Positions 48,193 through 58,900 of a stretch of DNA of 64,000 nt are shown one piece after another. The position numbers and the translations under genes were made by a program. Under the pieces are notes generated by a model. It saw only the letters and a program-made list of their open reading frames with translations, did not search any database and had not been told where the DNA came from. This DNA comes from Sipunculus nudus (Eukaryota > Annelida > Sipuncula > Golfingiida > Sipunculidae), in contig CM049319.1 of assembly GCA_026874595.1 (NCBI GenBank), positions 2,177,501 to 2,241,500 of the forward strand. Reading direction: 5' to 3'. Every line of letters begins with the position of its first letter. Positions within the stretch are counted from its first letter, which is position 1.

Positions 48193-48497
48193 GTATACTT
48201 GACGATTATACAAAATATATGAAAATCGAGCCCTTTAGAGAAAACGGAAATGAATGGATTACATTTATGAATATTCAAACTCATGCAGAACGGTATCTAC
48301 AAGACAAGGACTCCGTGTTAACATTTCAAACAGTCATTCCGTCCAACTCGCGATCTGAAGAGGAAATTACTAAGATGAAACAACAGAACAACCACACGGT
48401 AGACATTTACTTACATTTGGCTGTGAAGGTCACCGTCAACGTCATCGATGACGCGTTTCAGTGCTGTCAGTCCTCTTCTAGTTTCCGACAGTTGCTG
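48193..48497 (+). CDS. Candidate exon, unknown product
   Basis: A plus frame stays open for well over 130 codons. It could be bounded by an acceptor CCGTTTTAG (phase 1 in) and a donor TTGCTG/GTAAAG at 48497, or it could run on to its stop at 48614. Residues include ILDDYTKYMKIEPF, WITFMNIQTHAERYLQDKDS, SRSEEEITKMKQQ and VTVNVIDDAFQCCQ. Charge balance is protein-like but I recognise no family. In 64 kb of this composition about one frame of this length is expected by chance. The open frame runs to within 40 bp of the (GT)n(GA)n microsatellite. Confidence 0.2.
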
Positions 48498-48643
48498 GTA
48501 AAGTCTACAAGAAAAAGAAAAGCAATCTATTTATCACACGCCATTTTAAGTAATATTGCAGTGTCAGCACATTTATACGTGTACAGGTTTGCCTTTGTCA
48601 TTGCATCCTTATAGGCACAAAGTGATGAATATGTGTGTCTGTG

Positions 48644-48648
<5 letters not shown>

Positions 48649-48726
<78 letters not shown>
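48649..48726 (+). repeat. Compound (GT)n(GA)n microsatellite
   Basis: About 33 bp of (GT)n directly joined to about 46 bp of (GA)n. Frames through it on either strand are repeat artefacts. Confidence 0.97.
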
Positions 48727-48727
<1 letters not shown>

Positions 48728-50944
48728 GCACGTGCGATTATGGTTTGTGCAATGGCGTTTAATTTTGCGAACAAGACGAACCATAGCTCCTGGTTGACAT
48801 ATCAATTACTCTCGGCTTGGCATTACAGTCAGCATAAGAGACAAATGAAATTAGCATATACTTATTTGAATATTAAGTAATAATGTAAGTGGTACATTCC
48901 TCAGTTCTTTAGAATAATATCTGGTTGGCAGCTCTGGTGGACTGACTTGGCAACCTTGTGTAATTATCCAAGACGCGACCTACGGGGTGAGCAGCTTAAG
49001 TGAACATTTTACCGTGTTGACACGTTTTGAAGAGGTTAGCTCATTTAGATCCATCAATTTTAATGGAAACAGTCCTCGCCGCGTCCTGTTATTGGGTGGT
49101 ATTTAGGTCACAGTATGAAATGGAGACGAGAGTTTTCATTTCGTGCCTGGAGACAACAGCAGCGCCATTATTTGGTCACGCAAATCCAACACACGCACTC
49201 GCGTTCATTTCAGGCTCCGTAATCACGCGAGATATAGCGAGATGTTCGCGAGGCCAACAAATTACCAAGGTTGCGTGACCACAGAAACGAAATATCGCTC
49301 TTTCTGAGGAAGCGAATGCTTTACTCTCATGCAAAAATTGGATTTAGCGAAATGTATTTTCAGCTGCGTTCCTAAGACTGTTATGAAGTCAGCGCGTTAA
49401 GGTTAAATGTGAGTAGAGAGGGATTAGTTTTAATTCCTTTGGGCATAAGTGTGTGATTACCACGGCCAAAATTGAATTAATAATGCCCAACGGCGAAAAA
49501 TCCACTGAAATAATAAAAATGTAATATATTCTTGCCTCAGCCGCTCTGGACTCACTGCTTCACATTAACGCCACGGACAGGACAGGATGTGAACGAAGAC
49601 TGAACTGTATTCAGAGCAACAGATAGAGGTCCTCATTACCGGCAGTCTTGTCAAATCAGGTTTAAATACTTTAAGTGGCTATTCACACAACATATGCCGA
49701 ACTACAATCCGTTCATTAACTGATTAGTCTTATCTATTCGCGTTATATCTAGTACTTTAAAAATCGTTCATTCATTTAAACATGTTATGAAGTACCTCTG
49801 ACACACGCGAACAGAATGTATGCATTTCTATTGTAAGTCAAGGTGTAGGAAGCCGAGTTTATACCAAAATAAGACGTGTCAAGGGTGTTTTTATGTAATA
49901 TCATCGGTACAACCAGACTGGGGACACCAGGGGGACATACCATTTATGTCTTACCACTTTTTGGACATGAGTATAACAGTGTAATTAAATAGGCTCTAGC
50001 TGCAATTATTGAAAAATACAAAATGTTCACAAAAATGTGCCAACTATTCCCTGTTATTAAATTCTCAGATTGCTTCAAAATTCCTTAAGTTTTGATTCAA
50101 ACATTAGTATTGTTTTTATTATTAAACTGTATTTAAAAAATCGGGGTGGGGTGGTTAAATGTGGTATATGCCGTTACAAGATGTATGTTTGTGGCAGCGG
50201 GTGGGGGTGTCCCCTTCCCTCACATTACGAGTCGAGGAGTAATATTTACCTCTTTAACTGACCTTCCTCTGTGCACTTAATTTTAACCTTTTCGAAACCT
50301 CTTCATAACAAAGCAAACCATTGACCATTACCATTCCAATAGCAATCATCTATTACAGAGGTAAAGCTGTTTAGGCTTGTTAAATGGGGACCGCCATAGC
50401 GATTAAGACCTCGAAGAACTTGACCTCGCGCACATGGGAACGACTTCAACGAGGCCCTTCAGTCAAAAGCACAATAACTACTGAGCTTTACTACTTCCAT
50501 TAACCTCAAGTTTGAACAGTTCAATTGTATCTCTAAACTAATTGTTATCAGAATAATACGAATGTCGCTTTTGCTACCAGTTAATGTGGTCCAGGGTGCA
50601 GTATTTGACGAATTGATTAAACCGCTAATACGACCAAACCACGAACACAACTAAACTGCTAACACACCAGCATTGATATGTTTTTACTGTGTTCAGGTAT
50701 CTTGATGACAACAGTTGTTTACGTAGCTTTCACTTTGTTGACAAACCAAACAAAAATGCCGACTTAATTGAATGTAAAATACATAAGTTAGCTTTCATAG
50801 GAGGTTATTAATTTCTGAAAGGAGACTTACAAATACAAATCCAGACCCAGAATGGCTTTTTGAGTTCAAATGAAAGATTGCCTTGAGTAACCATTCCGGT
50901 TTCGGACTACGTGACAGGGCAGTATCACACGCTTACGCTCTTTT
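48727..50944. other. Non-coding DNA, no supported gene
   Basis: A CpG-richer patch at 49030-49290 contains a 10-bp inverted repeat, GGTCACGCAA (49174-49183) and TTGCGTGACC (49271-49280), with CGCGAG words between. The 83-codon frame across it is unrecognised. The rest is AT-rich. Confidence 0.5.
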
Positions 50945-51214
50945 TATATCCTGGTGTTGGCCAGGCCCGGTGACCACTGCACCTGCAGGCCCTGGAAATG
51001 TTACCGTTCCCATTGATTGGTCATACCCCTGAGGAGCCCCCGAAAGGCGCACTCGTTTGTGAGTGAAACTCACTCGTTGAGTACCACCTTCCAATTAAGC
51101 CCGCAGAGCGCTCCTCCTGGGTGGGGCCGACATTGAAAAACCTCACGGCTGAGATTCACACTCAGGATCTCAGCTTTGAGTCCTGTGATCTACCCCTGAG
51201 CCACAGAAGCCGGT
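50945..51214 (-). mobile_element. tRNA-derived SINE, minus strand
   Basis: On the minus strand the sequence starts CCGGCTTCTG then TGGCTCAGGGGTA (A box, 51191-51203, fitting TRGCNNAGNGG). About 40 bp on is a weak B box GTGTGAATCTC (51151-51161). That arrangement is a tRNA-related SINE head. A less AT-rich body of about 190 bp follows, down to about 50945, with short internal inverted words such as CTCACTC/GAGTGAG. I see no tail repeat or target-site duplication that fixes the 3' end. Confidence 0.5.
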
Positions 51215-51690
51215 TATAATATGATTAACTTAGTTATTTCGAAATTTCCGCTAATTATATGAACTCAGATTCATGTTAAGTAATTGCGGAACTGCTGAAA
51301 TGCAGATCACAAAAACACCAAGGGGCTCTCTCATTGGATCTGATCTATTGCTACAGTAGTTGTCCTGGCGTTAATTAAGAACCTAAATTTGAGCTAGGAC
51401 AGGAGAAGAATTCATGGAAATGAATATGAATGAAGCCATGGGCGTGGTAAGAAATTTTGCATTTTTCGATTAAGTGCTTATCAGTCGGCCCGACAGAGAA
51501 GGGTGGGTCTAATGTAGCAGAACAAAAATTAAAATTTTAACATATCATCATGCTATTGCTTAACTGCTTAACGGTAAAGTAAGAACTGGCAGGGTAAAGT
51601 TAACGGCTTTAATAGGTGGGATAAAGTGATCTATTTGTGGAACTGGTAAGGGAGCCAATGATGAACTATTGTAAAGAAACATATACAGCT

Positions 51691-51693
<3 letters not shown>
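51215..51693. other. Non-coding spacer, nothing recognised
   Basis: No gene or repeat supported between the SINE and the AT microsatellite. Confidence 0.6.

Positions 51694-51740
<47 letters not shown>
51694..51740. repeat. (AT)23 microsatellite
   Basis: Uninterrupted AT repeat of about 47 bp. Confidence 0.97.
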
Positions 51741-51744
<4 letters not shown>

Positions 51745-53875
51745 ATATGTATATACATCAGGCGTGGCTGTCTCCATATAGTCATTACTTTAATATCACA
51801 GTTATGTCATGTAGCCTTGCTTTCCAATTAAATAAACGAGAGCGTATGAGGTATATGGGCCGGGCGGCCTCATGAATATTCATCACTTTCATTCAACATT
51901 CTTATTTTCGTCTTATACTGGAAGGAACAGATAATCCTCGTTACGTCATCGCCTGAGCAATTAATTTCGTTTGACCGTATTTCAAAGCAAAACTGCTGTA
52001 TATTATTACCTTGATATTATCCGTTATCTGCATACCTAATGTTTGAATTATTCATTGAATAATGTTTTAGAATCAAATTGGTTTTTTTTTCTACCATCCT
52101 TCTTCCTTTCTATTTACCTTGTTATTACATATATGGATTCATAGTGAACCACAAACATATCCCAATTCTTAGGGATTCTGGGGGAATGTCACCAATTAAG
52201 TTTTGGAAATACACAGATACATATACAGTGTATATGTTAGTTAAGGTGAAAAATAAAATGATTTGAAATAAATAATACGAGTCCATGTTTTCCGTTTTTG
52301 TGTGTGTTAAAACAGACAATGGAACCCGAAGAAGGGAAGCTTACAGGAAACACGGATTTCGACCGAATGAAGATCTTAATTCACTTAGTTCATAAAACAG
52401 ACACTTGATGTCGCTGGTTATTTATGAAGGGAGATTATACCATAAACACGTTCCGGTTTCAAAATATCCCATCGCCAATACCAAATGAATGACATAAATA
52501 AGGACTAGAGTGTGTGACTAGGAGAGGTCCCTTCAATCCAGTCGTTTGTGATTTTGTTACTATTTCTGGCTGTGACTATCGAGCAATGAATGGTTTACCG
52601 TGTAAATGTTAAAGGTCCCACGTCAGATTTACAAAGACCCTAAATCAACCCCGGTCGTGTTTAATTAGCCATCGCTCATTGGGACGTTTCACATATACCA
52701 GCCTGAGTGGTGACACACTGGTTAAACCAACAAAGATGGTCTGAATCCCAACAAAAAGTAGACATTAGCTTCTTTATGTAAGGAATAAAATAGAAAAACG
52801 TCATCACCGAAATGTGATAATTTCAGTAAAAAACTTTTTTAACTGTTGTAATGTCTCTGGTAGTACTTCACCCTTTATGAAACGGTATGTAATCCGTATT
52901 ATTGAGGCGGCGTGGCTATATATAAATGATCCTTTAATAGTTTTGATCTTTCCGGCATATTGTAACATGAAGTACGGCGGCGCGCCTCGTTCTGAAACTA
53001 ATCGACTAAGCACGTCAATATGTCACCAGATAGATCAGACAACAGGCAGATTCTGCGGTCTACATAATGTAAAATAAAGCACAGCGTATTCATCAGCAAT
53101 ATGTGTAACAAAAAGCGTTGACATCGATTTAATATTCAGTAAAAGGCTCCCGGAGGACGGTGGGAGCGGATGAAAAGGACCGCTCCATTATAAGGCGTAA
53201 GCACTCTATGTAATGCGCCCTGTATGGATAAGTCTACATCGCATTACTGATTGACGGCGGCCATAATTTCTGTTCCTCCAATCAGCTGAATGGAGATTGA
53301 CGGGTGCGGAGCAGCCGTGGTCACGTGACTATTCACAGAGTACAATAAAAGTGCCAAAATTGCATAGACATTAATAAATGTGTTTTTATTTTATAAAATA
53401 CCCTAAAAATATATCCAATTATATATTTATCAATTATTATTAAAATAATGATGATTTTGAAATGAACATGAGCGGTGACTGACAAACCTTACTAACTCGT
53501 CAATGAAAGATTTTGTTGGTATATCGCTCTACAGGGCTTAACAGTTAAACACCCATCCCCAGTGTATTGTCATCCCAATACTTTTTTAAATGACAGTACT
53601 TTCTTCCGACCATGTTCATCAACCTGTACAAAATTATAAGCCTTTCATATATTATTTTTATATATTTTAAAAACATAAAGTCATTCATATTTTATTTCTC
53701 GCACTGGTACTATAACAAATTCTTTCTTTAAAGGATGAGGAGTTTTCTACTGAATCTTTAACGTCAATATAATTGAATTAATTGCCACGTAAATGCAGAC
53801 TGAACACGTAACCATGTTTACAAATGGTCGTTTATTTACTCTGTACCATCAGTAAGCAGCTGTGTACGTGACACT
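51741..53875. other. Non-coding DNA, no supported gene
   Basis: Two overlapping frames on opposite strands at 52804-53077 have no recognisable domain. A GC-richer patch at 53140-53345 has no exon-like frame. Otherwise AT-rich. Confidence 0.5.
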
Positions 53876-53937
53876 AAATGATCATAAACGCTACATGATC
53901 TTAAACGCTACGTGATCATAAACGCTACGTGATGATA
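53876..53937 (+). repeat. 17-bp tandem repeat, about 3.5 units
   Basis: Units of the form 'gatcataaacgctacgt' repeat head to tail with single-base changes (acatgatcttaaa, acgtgatcataaa, acgtgatgata). Confidence 0.85.
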
Positions 53938-54019
53938 TACATATGACTAAAAATGAAAGTGCATTAACATACATAGATAAAGCTACAACAGTGTCTCTGA
54001 TGATGTGAGACTCTTTTAT

Positions 54020-54330
54020 GACTATACATCCACGTGTTTATAACATGTGGGGAACCCCACCAAAATAAAGTCGCCAGGGACCTCTGGCGGCAAGTCAGAC
54101 CAGAGTTTTGGAAAGGAGTTTAGCAGCTAGATTTTTTTCACCGTATGTGAAAATCCAACCAACCAACTTAGGTTGGTGGTTTTACTTTGGCTTGTTAACT
54201 GTGTTTACCTACAGCTTGCAGATAAAAAAGCTCATATTCCGTAACAAATGCGTTATAAAAAAGTTTCTGAACAGCATTTACCTACAATATATTAATATGT
54301 TCTATTTTATAATGCACATTTAGGTCCCAC
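54020..54330 (+). repeat. Dispersed repeat with conserved dyad, copy 1
   Basis: This pairs with 61690-61985 in the same orientation. Both start with a 21-bp near-perfect dyad (54030-54050: CCACGTGTT, then TATA, then ACATGTGG) followed by GGGA. Later blocks match: 'gtgtttacctaca', 'aagctcat', 'aatgcgttataa', 'gaacagcatttacctaca..at.attaatatg'. Similarity is patchy, so the copies are old. Neither encodes a protein. Confidence 0.6.
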
Positions 54331-55295
54331 AGCCGGATATAGCTGGTTTTAATCATAGCAACGCATGTGGTTCTATTTGTAGATAGGTAAAAACAGGGGA
54401 TTTTTAATTTAAATGAATTAAAATTCTTTTTTTTTCAGATTTAAAAATATGCACATGAGTCTTATGTCAACCCTGCCATGCCACTCTGTTGTGTATAAGG
54501 TCTCCCCCTTATCAATCTAGACCGTAAGTTAAATGGAAGTTCACAATACTTTACTGAATTATTTGTTTAACCTTTGTTGAGTACCAACAAGGTCAAATAA
54601 ATACCTGTCCATCGTGACAGCATCCAGAGAGCTGTAATCTTATAGCAATATATAGGCGTAAATCTGACAGTATATCTGTTAAAAAGTAGGTTCAGTAACT
54701 ACAGATTAGAGTTAATCATGCCCTATGAGGACACTGATAAGACCTTATGTCTGGAGTTCCTCCGGTTCTCATTTAGACGACAGTACAATGCATAGTGCCA
54801 ACTCTCAAATGTAGGTTATATTTGATATGTGCTGAGGTGCGGGTCACTATCCAAGGATTTCAGCATAGATTCCGATCCACATGTAATGTATTAAAATTGT
54901 ATTATATACATGTAATGCTGTAAAGCTCGAAGTTTTATTCGGTATCAATCGTAAAATTAAACATTTGGAATGAAAAGTCAAGGTTACATAAAGGTTGTTT
55001 ATCGAAACTAATTTTATTTACGAATAACTAAAATTTAGGAATGTTGAGTACTGTACACGGTGGAACTTTCAACGGCTCGGGACATAAACAGTTTTACATA
55101 AAAATACCGGACAATAAGAAAGCCTACCTGTCATCCTTTAACTTTTGCACATATGAAAACTATTGTGTTATCTTTCTTTGTGCATTAAACAATGTAAACA
55201 ATATAGATTCGACTATGAAATTCAAGCATTACATCTTATATACTTCCTATGTACCAATTAAGTGAACCAAATTCGAAAAAAAATCAGGCCTTAAG

Positions 55296-55297
<2 letters not shown>
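54331..55297. other. AT-rich non-coding DNA, no gene seen
   Basis: No supported exon or repeat element. Confidence 0.55.

Positions 55298-55358
<61 letters not shown>
55298..55358. repeat. (AT)30 microsatellite
   Basis: Uninterrupted AT repeat of about 60 bp, the longest dinucleotide run in the window. Confidence 0.97.
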
Positions 55359-55360
<2 letters not shown>

Positions 55361-55373
55361 TTAATCTTTAGGA

Positions 55374-55489
55374 GAAATTCCAGTACTCTGCCTTGTACAC
55401 ATTGGAGGGATCTGTCCGACGACCTTCATGAGCAAAGTCGCACCAAGAGAAACGGAAAGAAAAAATCGTTCTTGTACTTCTTTGGGAAG
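55374..55489 (+). CDS. Candidate internal exon, unknown product
   Basis: The acceptor CTTTAG (about 55372) and donor TTTGGGAAG/GTAGCA (55489) bracket an open frame reading RNSSTLPCTHWRDLSDDLHE, then QSRTKRNGKKKSFLYFFGK. The basic cluster and aromatic run are unlike the AT-driven frames nearby. I recognise no family, the acceptor pyrimidine tract is poor because an (AT)n array lies just upstream, and the frame also continues 9 codons past the donor to a stop. Confidence 0.15.
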
Positions 55490-55516
55490 GTAGCAATGTC
55501 TAAAAAAGCTGCTTAA

Positions 55517-58089
55517 TTCTTCCATAGTAAAGGGAATGCTGTTAACGCATATAGCTGGATTAACTGTGAGAAGTAGATACGATGAATCGCCCCGAGACCC
55601 TTTTACCAGACCGAGTGATCATTGTACGACACAGCGTGGTTAGGAGACACTCTAGTTGTAGCGCTATTGGTTTTTCTGCGGAGAGTCCTTCTTCGATTTT
55701 CTGACAAGTCTACCTGATTTGGCGGTTTTAGCCACTTCTTTGTCACAAGCCATCTGTTTTTTTCTCCCGATAAATCAAACATAAGAGCAGACGACAGCAA
55801 GTCTTAAGAAATATCTCAGTCATCAATGGTTGTACATGACATAATTATGTAACTCAACGCATCGGAAAATTAACCAATCAAATATATAGAAAGAGTTAAA
55901 TGTGCAGAGAGTATTCCTCATATAATATGTTTTTCTTTTCTTTTCAAAAGATGTCTGGGACATTTTGCATATGAATGGCTTTTTTCATCAGTTTAATCTT
56001 CCCCATCTCTGTTATTTAATGTTCATAGTACAAGTAGAAACTACAGTACATAAGTGATTTTATGGGTATCTCTTAAATCATATTCTACAAACATGTTATA
56101 ATTATGTAAATATGTAAAATTATGAATAGTAATGAAAATAAACAAATAATATATATGTCTTTTTAATGACAATGATCAATAGGGATTGGAATTCGGAAGA
56201 GTTTGATCTACTCGCGATTGTGGAATACAACTATCAGGAAACATGGAATTAGTTTTCGGAGAGATTAAGCATTTATTTGACAACAAATTCCTGGTGAGTC
56301 TGTTGATTAACACATTTCAGGGATATAGCATTGCGCATTACGTAGCATCGCATTATATAGCTGAATAGACCCGATGATGCGCATGCGCAGATAGATTGCA
56401 GAATGATGCGTATCAATTATTGTTGGAAGTATACATATATTGTTATTTAACTACGGTACGTGAGTAATAAATGAAAAGTTTTTGATTGGAGTTCTCTTTG
56501 TTGGATTGCATTTAAAATGTGCACCTTATAAAACACACTGTTAGGTGCGCCTTTGGCTTTATGTAATTTTAATTAACTGTCGTCTGCCATAAGTTAAAGT
56601 ATCATGATTCATGTAATAGATTATTTTGAAATTTTATTCCAGACACGATTTTCCTGCCACCGGAGGCGGATTCTTCATGCCCGTGCATTTTAACGTTGAC
56701 GGATTAATAACATCACTGAGGTATTAATATTCTGCCCGCGATCCCATGTCAGTGGGCACTTGGCTGTCTTATCTATTTGTTTCTTTCGTCCATTTGTTTC
56801 ATAAACATAAAGTGATGTTCCCCCTCAATATCTGTTTCATAAAAAAAGTTTTACGCATTATCCTGTATGCAATGTGTGCGGAGAAAACACCTTTTTCACC
56901 TTCGAATTATATTTAAAGGAGAAAGGTTGTGGAAATTATTTCTCATCATGTGTTAAGGGTTCTCATTGTTTCACAGCACTATTCAATAAAAAATTAATTA
57001 ATATTTGGCACTCAAAGAACATTATTTACATTGATTTGTAAACATAATTTCTTAATATTGTTTTATAATTAGTTGAAGGAAACCCTCATTTTGACCAGAC
57101 GGATGTATGATCTTCATGGTATGTCGTGCAAGTCATTATTTCGTAGCCAGTATATATATGGGTGAAAAGTCCAGTGTGGTGGGAAAAATTGGGACGAACT
57201 TCTCGGCAAATTACCCCTGCACGATTTAATTTATATCCCTCGGCAAAAGATTACATGAGTTTAGGGGCGATGAATTAAAACGAAAATGCCTCAAGGGATA
57301 ATTCCTGTTGACTATTTGAAAATAACGGAGACATAAACACCTGCAAGCAGCCATCATACAACAGGGGGAAGGGCCTTCAGGCGGGGAATAATGCTTTCTA
57401 TCTGTAACTCCGGAAAACCCAATCTAGACAGATATGGTCTGCCTGACAAACACTTTTCAGTCTGATATTGTATGTGGTGTTGTATACTTTGGCAAGTTAT
57501 TAGTGTTCAGATTAAGATTTAATATCGTATACCTTCGAAACATCTCTTTATAGTTGATAACTTAATGAGAAAAAAGTGTGTTTTGTGGATAATGAACATG
57601 TTTTATAAAAAAAAGAAAACTTTTGTCCTTTGTTATTAATTTTACCTTTTCTTCAGTCAAGAAAACTGGAAGTAAATATTAAAATGAAAAAAGTCATACA
57701 TGGAATTTCTTGAACCACAGAGGAAATATAAAGACGATATACTAATATGTCATTAATATAAAGAAAAACAGATATTTTTCATAACTCTCTCAATATCCCA
57801 ATATTAACCATATATATTAAGCAGATTTCTCTTAATTTCTTTATAAAACGGTTTTAATGATTTTTTCCTTACACTCTTATAACTTTATAAAATTGCGTAC
57901 ATGTCGTTCATTTGTCAAAATACTAACTGAAGTTGTTACATAACCGTAATTTTCTGTATAACACTGACATTCCACCTGTTAGTCTTGTTCAATGATCTTG
58001 CTCACAATGAGACAAACAGGCCAATCCATTATAGAATTAACTCCACCCATCCAAAGTAATAACAGCTATGCTTATTTTTAATAAATGTA
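55517..58089. other. Non-coding DNA, no supported gene
   Basis: Holds a perfect 12-bp NRF-1-like palindrome TGCGCATGCGCA (56378-56389). The complex stretch at 57140-57480 may be regulatory. No exon is convincing. Confidence 0.5.
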
Positions 58090-58900
58090 AATAAAGATGT
58101 ATTTTAATTCCCGGGCGTGAGCCACATTTCACTCAACAAAGGTCTATTGGATATAAATCTTCTACAGTTGATGACTGTCGGGGAACGCATTGAGGGACAA
58201 CACGGTGGGTCGGAGTGTCGGGTTCGATATGTACTTAATACAAGCATGGCATCCCGATGCTTGGAATTATGAAGCAAGAACCATGCCCATGACTAAGTTC
58301 ATTTCCATGGGGCTAATTCACTGAAAGCAACGCTAATTGCATCAGGAATGCTCCTCAGATCTTGGTAGAGAGGTTTATGAATTTCATCAACGACCTTCAG
58401 GTCCAATTGACCACTCTATGGCTCATACAATCTTCCGGGTGATTCTGGCCGCCGAATGAGGCCTTCATCTTTTTATTAAAAAGAATCATGATAGATATGA
58501 CGAGAAACGTTGTTATATAAGCCCATAATAAGCGATACATAGAGGCTAAGACAGTGCCGTCGGAGTTAGATAAGCAGCAAAATCAAATACACTAAAAACA
58601 GCACAGCAATGGGAAAACCTGGAGATTTTTCCGCTCTTTTCCCAGTGAACATAATCCTGACTCCCTATTTGACTCCCCCGATAATCAGCTTAAAACACAG
58701 CAGCTTTGTAAGGAATTCTTTTTAAAGAGCCCAGAGTGCTGGTGAAGCTCGTCTCTGTCAGTCAATAAAGCTCCCGTTTGTTCCAGGCTCATAGCGATTT
58801 TCACAGAGGTACGGCGCACTTTAACAAGCTATCATTATCCGTCTCCCTCTGGACGTACACTGTTTTCCATATCTAGAGTCTGACGATGAATGATGAATAG
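58090..58900. other. Complex repeat-free block, possible conserved non-coding DNA
   Basis: For about 800 bp the sequence has balanced composition, few homopolymers, no long open frame on either strand and no match to the repeat families seen elsewhere in the window. It contains many short TAAT/ATTA and GATAAG words of the kind bound by homeodomain and GATA factors. This profile is typical of deeply conserved enhancers, but conservation cannot be seen from one genome. Confidence 0.25.

Noticed and set aside
48527-48805. Frames rich in SLSLSLSL/THTHTH or VCVCVC/RERERE
   Set aside because: Direct translations of the (GT)n(GA)n microsatellite.
51560-51831. Frames with YIYIYIYI runs (also at 55295-55516)
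   Set aside because: Direct translations of (AT)n microsatellites.
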